Shown piece after piece: positions 7,322 to 14,633 of a DNA stretch of 64,000 bases. The notes under the pieces are model-generated. The model saw only the letters and a list, made by a program, of their open reading frames with translations. It was not told where the DNA came from and did not search any database. Each line of letters starts with the position of its first letter. Within the stretch, counting starts at the first letter, position 1. Position numbers and translations under genes: made by a program. The stretch spans positions 124,001 through 188,000 of the forward strand of contig JACQFN010000016.1 of assembly GCA_016200045.1 (NCBI GenBank). Reading direction: 5' to 3'. This stretch comes from Nitrososphaerota archaeon. Its GTDB lineage: Archaea; Thermoproteota; Nitrososphaeria; Nitrososphaerales; Gagatemarchaeaceae.

Positions 7322-8548
7322 TCAGACGAGGTTCAGGTACGCCGCCAGGGGAAAGCTGGCGATAATGACCACTACCGCGATTGTGACCGCCGTACTGATT
7401 CTCGAAAGTCCCTTCTCTCCCAGCCTCCCTCCCGCGAGACCCTTCAACCCTGCCCGGAAGGCCTGTCCTCCGTCGAGGGGGTAGATTGGCAGCGCATTGA
7501 ACACGGCCAGGTTGAAGTTGAGGAAGAACAGCCAGAAGATAACCCCAGCCAGAGGGACGAGCGACGCTCCGTAGGGGGAAGTGTAGAAGACCGAGAGCTG
7601 GTCAGAGAAGGGTGCCAGACCTTGGCACCTGGGGAAGGTGGGTATGCACACGTAGGTTATCGGCCTGGAAAAGAACGAGTTCGTGTAGGTGGTCACGACC
7701 GCCTTCAGGTCGGAGTAGCCGAGCGGCGGGGCAATCCCAAAGTATCCGAGCGACGAGTTGCTCGGGTTGGTTCCGAGGGTAACGCTGAGGGAGACTTCCT
7801 GGCCCTGCCTCCAGACCATCACAGTGACGTTCTGCCCTGGCCTGTACCACGGCGCGCTAGCGAACACAGAGGTGTTGTCGTATGAAATGCCGTTGACGCT
7901 GACGATGAAGTCCCCCGGGAGCATTCTTGCTGCTGCGGCCGGGGTGTTGACTCCCACTTGGGTGACCGCGAGGCCACGGACGGCCGGGGTCATCGTCCCG
8001 ACAATGCTGAACAAAGCCAGAAGCGCGACGATCCCGAGGACCAAGTTCACCGACGCCCCCGATGCAAGGACCCTTCCCGAATCACGGGCCTTGGCCGCCT
8101 TCAAGGCTTCTTCGTCCACTTCTACGAAGGCTCCGATGGGCAGCACCAGGAAGAAGATGAGCCCGGATGACTTCACGGGGAACCCCAGGCTTCGGGCGAC
8201 CACTCCGTGGGCCCCCTCATGGATTACCATGGCGACTATCAGGGCAAACCAACCGTCCACGAGTGGGAGGTACGGGTTCACTCCGGGGAGCCCGAGGTAC
8301 GCCAGGGGGCTGACCTCACGGACGACCGTGCCTATGTCGTGGACGCGCGGGGAGAAGAAGGCCGCCAGGTTGGTCAGGAAGATGAACAGACCGGTCCCCG
8401 CGGCGACCGGCATCAGGTATAGCAGGAACCAGCCCACGGGCTTCGATATCCTGAGACTCCCGAGCCTGTCCATCAACGAGTGGAAGCGCTTCGTCCTCAG
8501 GAGGATGAAACCGAACTGGAACTCGAATCTCTTGTATTCCTTCTCCAA
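7322..8548 (-). CDS. Site-2 protease family (M50) intramembrane zinc metalloprotease with PDZ-like domain
   Basis: A 408-residue membrane protease. The zinc site is the HEGAH motif (HExxH form) in a transmembrane helix near residue 110. The third ligand motif, YPLDGG, lies in a C-terminal helix near residue 350. Between them is a periplasm-facing region containing a PDZ-like segment (about 205-290, LPGDFIVSVNG). Family members cleave transmembrane proteins, often anti-sigma or regulatory anchors; the substrate here is unknown. The start is a TTG at 8548; no other start exists before the upstream stop. It is divergent from ttuA with a 78-bp gap. Confidence 0.9.
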   Translation of the reverse strand: MEKEYKRFEFQFGFILLRTKRFHSLMDRLGSLRISKPVGWFLLYLMPVAAGTGLFIFLTNLAAFFSPRVHDIGTVVREVSPLAYLGLPGVNPYLPLVDGWFALIVAMVIHEGAHGVVARSLGFPVKSSGLIFFLVLPIGAFVEVDEEALKAAKARDSGRVLASGASVNLVLGIVALLALFSIVGTMTPAVRGLAVTQVGVNTPAAAARMLPGDFIVSVNGISYDNTSVFASAPWYRPGQNVTVMVWRQGQEVSLSVTLGTNPSNSSLGYFGIAPPLGYSDLKAVVTTYTNSFFSRPITYVCIPTFPRCQGLAPFSDQLSVFYTSPYGASLVPLAGVIFWLFFLNFNLAVFNALPIYPLDGGQAFRAGLKGLAGGRLGEKGLSRISTAVTIAVVVIIASFPLAAYLNLV

Positions 8549-8626
8549 ATCCTTGGACTCGCCGACCTCGGTGTCGCTTTAAGTGTTCACGCTTAATAGA
8601 GCAAGACGGGTCCGGCGGGAAGTCGG

Positions 8627-9559
8627 ATGAGCGTCTGCGCGAAATGCGGCGGGAAAGGATTCTACACCAGGAGGTATTCCGGGGAGACCCTGTGCGTCGG
8701 TTGCTTCGGGGAGTCGATCGTGGAAAAGTCGCGGAGGACGATGGCGAAGTACAGGATGGTCCGCAGGGGGGACCGCGTGGGGGTCGCCGTCTCGGGGGGG
8801 AAGGACAGCCTCGCGCTCCTGAAGGTCCTCCACGGGATTAGACAGGACCAGGGCACGGAGCTCGTCGCGATATCCGTGGACGAGGGGGTGGCCGGGTACA
8901 GAGACGAGGCGATATCTCACGCAAGGGGGCTGACTTCCGAGCTCGGAATCGAGCACCTTGTCCTTTCGTACAAGGAGCTCTTCGGCTTCACCCTCGACGA
9001 AGCGCTCGACTGGAAGGAAGACCGCGAAGTATCATCGTGCAGCTTCTGCGGGGTGTTCAGGCGCAGGGCGATAGACGAGGCAGCCGCGAAGGCGGGGGTG
9101 TCCGTGGTCGCGACCGCGCACAACCTCGACGACTACGTCCAGACCTTCATGATGAACCTGCTCCACGGGGACGTGTCCAGGCTGGGTTGGCTCGACCCCG
9201 CCTACGAAGACGACAGCTTTCCCGTCAGGAGGGTCAAGCCGTTCATGGAGATCTACGAAGAGGAGATAGCCCTGTTCGCTTACAGTTCCGGCCTTCCGCT
9301 CCAGAGCGTCAGCTGCCCCTACATGCACGAAGGGCTGAGGAGCGAGGTCAGGGACTGGCTCGACGAGCTGGAGGCCGGCCACTCGGGGATGAAGAACGTC
9401 CTTCTCCGCTCGAGCCTGGACGTAATAACCAACTACGGAAGCGCCTCGAGGAAGGCTTCCGTCCCCTGCTCGAACTGCGGAAACCCCTCCTCCGGGGGGC
9501 TCTGCAACGTCTGCAGGATGAAGGCGGCTGTAGAGCAGCACATAAATTACAGGGGCTAG
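8627..9559 (+). CDS. ttuA: tRNA 2-thiolation protein TtuA/Ncs6 family
   Basis: A 310-residue PP-loop ATPase that activates a tRNA uridine for thiolation. SGGKDS (about residues 55-60) is the PP-loop. The N-terminal zinc finger has CAKC and CVGC, the middle has a CSFC motif, and the C-terminus has a second zinc finger (CSNC...CNVC). The conserved cysteines would hold zinc and an iron-sulfur cluster, as known for TtuA. Whether it modifies U54 (TtuA) or wobble U34 (Ncs6) cannot be decided by eye. The ATG start at 8627 fits the family N-terminus. The SRP RNA promoter is embedded in its last codons. Confidence 0.9.
   Translation: MSVCAKCGGKGFYTRRYSGETLCVGCFGESIVEKSRRTMAKYRMVRRGDRVGVAVSGGKDSLALLKVLHGIRQDQGTELVAISVDEGVAGYRDEAISHARGLTSELGIEHLVLSYKELFGFTLDEALDWKEDREVSSCSFCGVFRRRAIDEAAAKAGVSVVATAHNLDDYVQTFMMNLLHGDVSRLGWLDPAYEDDSFPVRRVKPFMEIYEEEIALFAYSSGLPLQSVSCPYMHEGLRSEVRDWLDELEAGHSGMKNVLLRSSLDVITNYGSASRKASVPCSNCGNPSSGGLCNVCRMKAAVEQHINYRG
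9542..9549 (+). promoter_or_regulatory. TATA-like box of the SRP RNA gene
   Basis: ATAAATTA lies in the last codons of ttuA, centred about 27 bp before the predicted 5' end of the SRP RNA at 9573. This is the normal archaeal TATA-to-start distance. Confidence 0.55.
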
Positions 9560-9572
9560 GACTGCCAGAGAC

Positions 9573-9898
9573 GGCGGTGGGTAGGGCCGGGAGGGTAGCC
9601 TTCTCCCAGAATGCTGAAACAGGCTTCATGCAGCGGCCAGCAACCTTCGGGTAAAGCCACCTTCCTCGCGACCCGCGCGGGACGGGGGAGACGAACTCAC
9701 GCCGGAGTGGGCGGTCATGAGGGGCGGTCCTCTCGAAGGAGAGGTCCTGACTCTTGATTGCCGAATCGGGCGAGGTCCGGGAGGGAGCAGCCCTATGGCG
9801 ACGTGGCCACGCTACTCCGTCTACGTGGGGGATTCCCCGCCCTGCGAGATGGGAACGGAGAGTGGTGGTGAACTCCGGGGGACCTGCCGCCACTTTCA
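9573..9898 (+). ncRNA. Signal recognition particle (7S) RNA
   Basis: A 326-nt non-coding stretch contains the SRP helix 8 signature, GGTCCGGGAGGGAGCAGCC (about 9773-9791), the SRP54-binding tip. The 5' GGCGG (9573-9577) can pair with CCGCC near 9887-9891, consistent with archaeal helix 1, which joins the RNA ends. The length agrees with archaeal 7S RNAs (about 300-320 nt). A TATA-like box lies upstream and a T-run directly downstream. The exact ends are inferred from the pairing and the T-run. The RNA scaffolds SRP54 and SRP19 for co-translational targeting. Confidence 0.85.
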
Positions 9899-9900
9899 AC

Positions 9901-9906
9901 TTTTTT
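9901..9906 (+). terminator. Oligo-T terminator of SRP RNA
   Basis: Six consecutive T residues directly after the helix-1 pairing segment of the 7S RNA, the usual archaeal termination signal. Confidence 0.6.
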
Positions 9907-9934
9907 AACGGTGGTCGGTCGGGTCGGAGACCGA

Positions 9935-10068
9935 GCAGGGGTAGCCTAGCCTGGTAAGGCGCAGGCTTGCTAAGCCTGTGTCTCTCACGGGACTCGTTGG
10001 TTCGAATAGTGGAGGAGAAAAGGGGCCTGTTAGGCGAGGACCTCCGCTCGAAAGTCCCACCCCCTGCG
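9935..10068 (+). tRNA. tRNA-Ser(GCT) with an intron in the T-loop
   Basis: The acceptor GCAGGGG (9935-9941) pairs with CCCCTGC (10061-10067), discriminator G. The D-arm is GCCT/AGGC. The anticodon stem CAGGC/GCCTG encloses TTGCTAA, anticodon GCT. The class II variable arm is GTCTC/GGGAC (9980-9993). The T-arm is interrupted: TCGA (10002-10005) pairs with TCGA (10048-10051), flanked by 3-nt bulges (10006-10008 and 10052-10054) and a 7-bp inner helix (10009-10015 with 10041-10047). This is a bulge-helix-bulge predicting an intron of about 46 nt, 10008-10053. After removal the T-arm is still irregular (two extra loop nucleotides, one mismatch), so the 3' junction may be at 10056, or the gene may be damaged. 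Confidence 0.75.
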
Positions 10069-10088
10069 CATCCCCGTATCTCGTTGTT

Positions 10089-11369
10089 CTATCTGAGCGC
10101 GACCCCGGCGTAGCGAGCCTTCGACCCGAGCCCCTCTTCGATCCTCAGCAGCTCATTGTACTTCTCGACCCTCTCTCCCCTTGCCGGAGCGCCCGCCTTG
10201 ATGAACTCGGAGCCGAAAGCGGTGGCGAGGTGCGCGATGAACGGGTCCTCAGTCTCCCCTGAGCGGTGGGACACTGCCACCACCCATCCAGACCTCTGTC
10301 CCAGACGAATCGCGTCCTCGGTCTCTGAAACTGTCCCGATCTGGTTCAGCTTGACGAGGATTCCGTTGCTTGACTCTTCGGCGATTCCCTTGCGCATCCT
10401 TGACAGGTTGGTGACGTAGATGTCGTCTCCGATGATCTTCGTCTCCTTTCCCAGTCTCTTCGTGATCGAAGCGAACGCGTCGAACTCCTCTTCTCCGAAC
10501 GGGTCTTCGAGGGTCAGGAGCGCGAACTCGTTCTGCAACGAGGCGTAATAGTCTTCCAGCTTCGAGGAGCTCAAGGATCGGCCGTCCACGACATACTTCC
10601 GGGTCCTACGGTTCATGAAGGTGGACGCAGCCGCATCGATCCCGAACCTCACTTCCTCTTCCCCGTACCCGCTCTCCCTGGCGGCCCTCCTGAGGGCGTC
10701 CAGAGCCTCCCTGGTCCTCGTCATCGGCGGTGCGAAACCCCCCTCGTCCCCGACGTTCGTCGCGCCCTTCCCATACTTCGAGGCGAGGACCTTCTTCAGC
10801 GAGTGGTACACTTCCGACCCCATCCTGATCCCCTCGGAGCATGACCTAGCCCCAACCGGCTCGATCACGAATTCCTGGATGGCGAGGCCGTTGTCTGCGT
10901 GTTCCCCCCCGTTGATGACGTTCATCATCGGAACGGGTAGGCTGTATGTGGCTGCAGGCCTGAGGACCGAAAGCAGTGTACGGTCTGTCGACCTGGCAAA
11001 CGCCCGCGCGGCCGCCATCGACACACCTAGTATCGCGTTTGCCCCGAGCTTTCCCTTGTTCGCAGTTCCATCAATCCGAATCATCTTCCTGTCGATGCTC
11101 CTGACGTCGGAACAATCGAATCCTTTCAGACCCGGTCCGATGATTCTTGCCACATTGGAGACCGCCCGCGTTACTCCCTTTCCGTGAAACCTCTCCTTGT
11201 CGCCGTCACGTAGCTCGACCGCCTCATAGGTCCCAGTCGAAGCGCCGGACGGGACGCTCGCCCTCCCAACCGCCGACGGCGTGCTGACCTCGACTTCGAC
11301 GGTCGGGTTGCCGCGTGAATCCAACACCTCCCTCGCGTTGATGGAGATTATCTTCGTCTCCGGCTTCAA
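10089..11369 (-). CDS. eno: Enolase
   Basis: A 426-residue enolase interconverting 2-phosphoglycerate and phosphoenolpyruvate. Family signatures are ISINAREVLDSRGNPTVEVEV at the N-terminus, the substrate loop SGASTGTYEA, metal ligands in LEDPFGEEEFDAF, and the C-terminal VAVSHRSGETEDPFIAHLA with catalytic residues. The length is typical. The TTG start at 11369 gives MKPETKI, directly before the conserved first strand. It stands alone on the minus strand between two tRNA genes. Confidence 0.96.
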   Translation of the reverse strand: MKPETKIISINAREVLDSRGNPTVEVEVSTPSAVGRASVPSGASTGTYEAVELRDGDKERFHGKGVTRAVSNVARIIGPGLKGFDCSDVRSIDRKMIRIDGTANKGKLGANAILGVSMAAARAFARSTDRTLLSVLRPAATYSLPVPMMNVINGGEHADNGLAIQEFVIEPVGARSCSEGIRMGSEVYHSLKKVLASKYGKGATNVGDEGGFAPPMTRTREALDALRRAARESGYGEEEVRFGIDAAASTFMNRRTRKYVVDGRSLSSSKLEDYYASLQNEFALLTLEDPFGEEEFDAFASITKRLGKETKIIGDDIYVTNLSRMRKGIAEESSNGILVKLNQIGTVSETEDAIRLGQRSGWVVAVSHRSGETEDPFIAHLATAFGSEFIKAGAPARGERVEKYNELLRIEEGLGSKARYAGVALR

Positions 11370-11474
11370 GGTTCGCGCATCAAGCCCGGGGGACCTTGGT
11401 TAAATCTGATTCTGGCAAGCCGTCCCCTATCTCTCATCCAACGCTTAATAGCAGTCTGGCCCGCGCGGAATTCT

Positions 11475-11582
11475 GGGCCGGTTGTCTAGCCCGGTTAGGA
11501 TGTCAGGCGATTCCCATCAGGCCCTTACACGGCGAATCGCGAGAGCGCGCCACGGTCGGCGGTTCGAATCCGCCCCGGCCCA
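11475..11582 (+). tRNA. tRNA-Val(TAC) with two mini-introns
   Basis: The acceptor GGGCCGG pairs with CCGGCCC (11575-11581), discriminator A. The T-arm is GGCGG-TTCGAAT-CCGCC. The contiguous sequence does not fold in the middle, but removing 16 nt (11505-11520) and 17 nt (11537-11553) gives a perfect tRNA: anticodon stem TCGCC/GGCGA around CTTACAC. Both introns show strict BHB motifs. Intron 1: exon GATG pairs with CATC (11515-11518), bulges TCA and AGG. Intron 2: exon GGCG pairs with CGCC (11548-11551), bulges AAT and ACG. The junctions are at 28/29 and 44/45. Mature length is 75 nt. A TATA-like CTTAATAG lies about 28 bp upstream. Confidence 0.92.
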
Positions 11583-11666
11583 TTGAATCCAAACAGATCC
11601 GAACGCTTGACCTCAGCTTGGGTTCGACTCTGTGGGCATGAACCAACCCTGACCCGCTTCCTGATA

Positions 11667-12185
11667 CTATCCTATTGTTTCGCCCACGCACACCCGCACG
11701 ACGCCATAGGGAAGGGAGGTCTGGTTACTCACATTCGAAGGTGGGTTCACTACTAGGATGAGCCGCGAAGAGGTGGAGTCCAACTTCTCAGCAGAAACGC
11801 AGAGGGACCCGCCCTGCAAGACTGGTCCCGCAACCCTGACCGACTCGAAGGCTGGACCATGACCGTAAAAGCTCCCCGACCCGGCCAATGGAGCTGAATC
11901 GTCTAGTCCGAGGTAACTCTGGTAGGACAATCCCCAAGGCCCGTCTGTGTCCACCTCTATGGCGAAGGTACTATTGAAGAAGCGATAGCACCCGGCCGGC
12001 AAGGATTCGGTGCTCGTGCACAAGGTGTATGTGGACCTCGACTCGAGAGTAAACGTGACGACCTTCGAAGTGGTATAGGTCTGAACTGTCACAGGTCTAT
12101 TCGATCCAGCAAGGTACCCAGCAATGCTCCCGATTACAAGAGCGATTACGAGGGCCGAAACTCCAAGACTGTTCTTGATTGCCAT
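11667..12185 (-). CDS. Hypothetical secreted or membrane-anchored protein
   Basis: A 172-residue protein from the ATG at 12185 (a TTG nine bases earlier is the alternative). Residues 6-26 form a hydrophobic signal/anchor helix. A Thr/Ser-rich stretch and an extracellular-looking domain follow, with four cysteines (CTSTESLPAGC, CVSAEK, CVGE) that could form disulfides. I recognise no family. It is the first gene of the accessory stretch after tRNA-Val(TAC), and its GC content is lower than that of the neighbouring core genes. Confidence 0.6.
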   Translation of the reverse strand: MAIKNSLGVSALVIALVIGSIAGYLAGSNRPVTVQTYTTSKVVTFTLESRSTYTLCTSTESLPAGCYRFFNSTFAIEVDTDGPWGLSYQSYLGLDDSAPLAGSGSFYGHGPAFESVRVAGPVLQGGSLCVSAEKLDSTSSRLILVVNPPSNVSNQTSLPYGVVRVCVGETIG

Positions 12186-12588
12186 AATTAGCAAAGGTCG
12201 GGCGGGAAGTATTCATTGCACGCACTGAACCCACCGTACCAAAGCAGATTCCCATCACTGTAATGTTGCCCTGAGCTCTGGAACCCGTAATCGAAGACAT
12301 TCGAAGCTAAGACTGTTATGTGAGCTGCCGATGGCACTCCCGGGTCCACTTTGGCGTAAGATTCAGTTGCGTGAACAATCGATCGTTACCACCTACAGCA
12401 CCAAGAGTAGTGCGGGTCCCGTCGGGCCCGCAGAGCTTTATTTGAGCCTTGTTTGCTGTTTTCGAGCAATCAGCGCTGTCTGCGACCAACTGGGCTCGAT
12501 TCACACTGTTTAGCGGCATAAGCATCGTGTCAAATCCGGGGGAGTTAACTCTTGACGAATAGCTGCCTTGGTCCTCTGATTCCCTTCG
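12186..12588. other. Intergenic region, no gene supported
   Basis: About 400 bp between two secreted-protein genes. The open frames here are short and have no protein-like character. It contains GCGGGTCCCGTCGG near 12414, which recurs near 14395 (see findings). Otherwise I see nothing beyond likely promoter sequence for the 12185 gene. Confidence 0.4.
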
Positions 12589-13122
12589 TTACTGCCCCGC
12601 GATCCTCGTACCGTTTGTAATCGGCTGTCCATTGTAATATGCCTGCTTGTAGTTTGCGCTAAAGGTGACGCCAGCATAGGGTGTGAGAAGCTTCGTTTGG
12701 ACGTTGACGTAGAAGGCGTTGATGTATCCATTGGTCATCATTTGTCGCAGTGATGGATCTGCCGTTGCATTGAGTACAGCTTCGTCCGCAGGCTGGCCTA
12801 CGGTACATGATGGGTACGCGTACGCGCCAACCTTGGTCGTACACTGCACGATTTCAGGAAGTATCCCGCCCAGTTGGCATGATTGCTGCGCTCGTACAGT
12901 CAATATCCCCCCGTTTGTAGTGTTGTAGAACACAGAGTAAGTGTAACCCAGAATGGGAGCGCCCGAATACAGGTCCGCGGGTGGGTTAGTAGCAGAACAT
13001 GTAGAGCTGGTGTTCTTCGCGCTAACAGGGAAGTAGGTCGTGGCCATCAACGTCAGTATAACTACACCGAACACGGCCATCACGCTTCCTGCTGCGACTT
13101 CCTTCTTGTACTCGAAGTTCAT
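12589..13122 (-). CDS. Hypothetical secreted or membrane-anchored protein
   Basis: A 177-residue protein with an ATG start. Its basic N-terminus (MNFEYKKE) is followed by a hydrophobic helix (residues 10-33), then an extracellular-looking domain rich in Asn, Thr, Tyr and Ala with five Cys. This is a type II anchor or signal-peptide layout similar to the 11667-12185 gene, although the two are not obviously homologous. No family recognised. It is divergent from the frameshifted regulator gene at 13258. Confidence 0.6.
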   Translation of the reverse strand: MNFEYKKEVAAGSVMAVFGVVILTLMATTYFPVSAKNTSSTCSATNPPADLYSGAPILGYTYSVFYNTTNGGILTVRAQQSCQLGGILPEIVQCTTKVGAYAYPSCTVGQPADEAVLNATADPSLRQMMTNGYINAFYVNVQTKLLTPYAGVTFSANYKQAYYNGQPITNGTRIAGQ

Positions 13123-13257
13123 CCGACCACTGCCGTCCTATGCGATGGGCGGGTGGATAACACTACGGTTTAGGAGACGGAGTCCTTGGGCCTTCTAAAC
13201 TCAGGATTATATCGCCGAAGCCATGGAATATGATGGCTATTGACCGACGGGGCTGAA

Positions 13258-13810
13258 GTGGGCAGGGTTGCTGAGGGCGACGTACTCAAAGGGACGACCC
13301 TAAGGGTATATCGTTTCCTATTCAAGGAGGGCAAGCCAGTCCGTCTTTAATGACATCCAAAGATCCCTTGGGTTAAGTTCCCCATTTGTGGCACAATATC
13401 ACCTTTCGAAACTCTTGGGAGCCGGCCTCGTCAGAGAAACCGGCGAGGGATATATGGTAGACAGGGTCCTCTTTGGGAACTTCGTCAGAGTGCGCCGCAT
13501 GGTACTCCCATTTCAAATCGTGTACTCGGTTTTCTTTGCAACCGCGCTGCTGGCGCTCCTCACAGTCCTGAGGCCCCCAACCTTGACGTCCTCATATTTC
13601 TTCGCACTGGTGACAATCTGGATTGGTCTGGGTTTCTCCCTATTCGAGAGCATCAGAGCCCTAGGGGGGCTCTGGTTAGGCCGGGTGCTTGGCCCAAGCC
13701 TGCACCCACTCAACTCCACGTGCATGGTGTCCAATGAAACGCCAGTTCGATTCCGTTTCCGACTGGGTAACCAGTTGGTCCAGTCGGTTCCGCAGATGCT
13801 AGTCCCATAA
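13258..13810 (+). pseudogene. Winged-helix regulator with C-terminal transmembrane helices, frameshifted
   Basis: Two frames join into one protein. From GTG 13258 the first frame reads GDVLKGTTLRVYRFLFKEGKPVR and then a stop at 13348. The +1 frame continues with NDIQRSLGLSSPFVAQYHLSKL, the DNA-recognition part of a winged helix, and then LVRETGEGYMVDR (the wing), two transmembrane helices (about 13500-13640) and a soluble tail. I infer a one-base insertion or two-base deletion near 13340-13348. The downstream part alone could start at GTG 13388 but would lack half the helix-turn-helix. Such membrane-tethered winged-helix proteins occur in several archaea; the target is unknown. The 3' end overlaps hicA by 12 bp. 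Confidence 0.65.
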
Positions 13811-13987
13811 TCCTGTGAAAGTGTCTTTCGTGAGTCCTGCTTGTTCGATTATGTTCAGCAGCGTGCCTGGCTTGATTTCGTCGTGCCTTGGGACTATCAC
13901 CCTACGTTTGCCATCCAGGGAGGAGAGCGCTATATGACTACCACTCTGTCTTACGATCCTGAAACCATTCTTCCCAAGAACCTTCAC
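13799..13987 (-). CDS. hicA: HicA-type mRNA interferase toxin
   Basis: A 62-residue dsRBD-fold HicA. The key histidine is in RQSGSHIAL, with a basic RRVIVPRHDEIKPGTL strand and helix, and C-terminal LNIIEQAGLTKDTF, all typical. HicA inactivates mRNAs and is neutralised by HicB. The family's first strand (LPVVSWRDVV) is encoded upstream of GTG 13987 in the same frame, back to a CTG at 14029. The true start may therefore be this non-standard CTG inside the end of hicB, or the N-terminus may be damaged. Confidence 0.75.
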   Translation of the reverse strand: MKVLGKNGFRIVRQSGSHIALSSLDGKRRVIVPRHDEIKPGTLLNIIEQAGLTKDTFTGLWD

Positions 13988-14021
13988 GACGTCTCTCCAA
14001 GAGACGACCGGGAGCCTCTTG

Positions 14022-14282
14022 CTAGACAGTTACCTCGACCAGTTCTCTCTTACCGGTCACTTTGCCTAATTCTTCTATGATCTTCAGCTCGTCAGGGAAA
14101 GACTCGAGATAGAGCTCTATGGCCTCCTTGATGTTATCTAGCGCCTCTGCCCTCGAGTCACCTTGGCTGATTGCTGCAGGAACCTCTATGCATCTTACGG
14201 AGTATCCACCTACTTCCTCTTTTCTGAGCAGTACCGTGAACTTTCGACCCCTCACCACAGCTCTCTTCATGGGTGACCTCAT
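14022..14282 (-). CDS. hicB: HicB-type antitoxin
   Basis: An 86-residue HicB antitoxin with a partial RNase H fold: FTVLLRKEEVGGYSVRC, then PAAISQGDSRAEALDNIKEAIELYLE, the family hallmark. The protein has no C-terminal DNA-binding domain, so autoregulation would need another factor. The order hicB then hicA on one strand, with overlapping or abutting ends, is the common arrangement. The ATG at 14282 is followed four codons later by another ATG. Confidence 0.8.
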   Translation of the reverse strand: MRSPMKRAVVRGRKFTVLLRKEEVGGYSVRCIEVPAAISQGDSRAEALDNIKEAIELYLESFPDELKIIEELGKVTGKRELVEVTV

Positions 14283-14633
14283 GAACGTCGGGCATGTATA
14301 AGTGTCCTATGCCTATTGGTTGTGCCCTAGGGGATGGTCCCAATGAAAGTGTTGCCTGGGGGTTCGGGTCCACTTCTGGCACGGTATACCGAGCGGGTCC
14401 CGTCGGAATCGAACGACTCTGCCAAGGGTTCGAGTCACTCGCAGCCCAGACCCTTGATTTCGAATCCGCTTCGAGCTACGTTTTCGCTGCGGGCTCCTTC
14501 CGGCCCACTTCGACTTCTAACAAAGCCTTGGGGCTCCAACATGGTCAGCCAACGCAATGCGGCACAGCTTCCGGTACGCGACCCATTTGAGTGCGACCAA
14601 ATCCCATGGCAATCGACATAGACCGGGCGCTTC
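14283..14633. other. Intergenic region with scattered tRNA T-arm-like motifs
   Basis: 350 bp without a convincing gene. It contains several T-loop-like strings: GGTTCGAGTC near 14427, TTCGAATCCGC near 14459 and, on the other strand, GTCGTTCGATTCCGAC near 14400-14415. None can be folded into a full cloverleaf with a matching acceptor. These could be remnants of tRNA 3' ends left by integration events, or chance. Confidence 0.3.
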
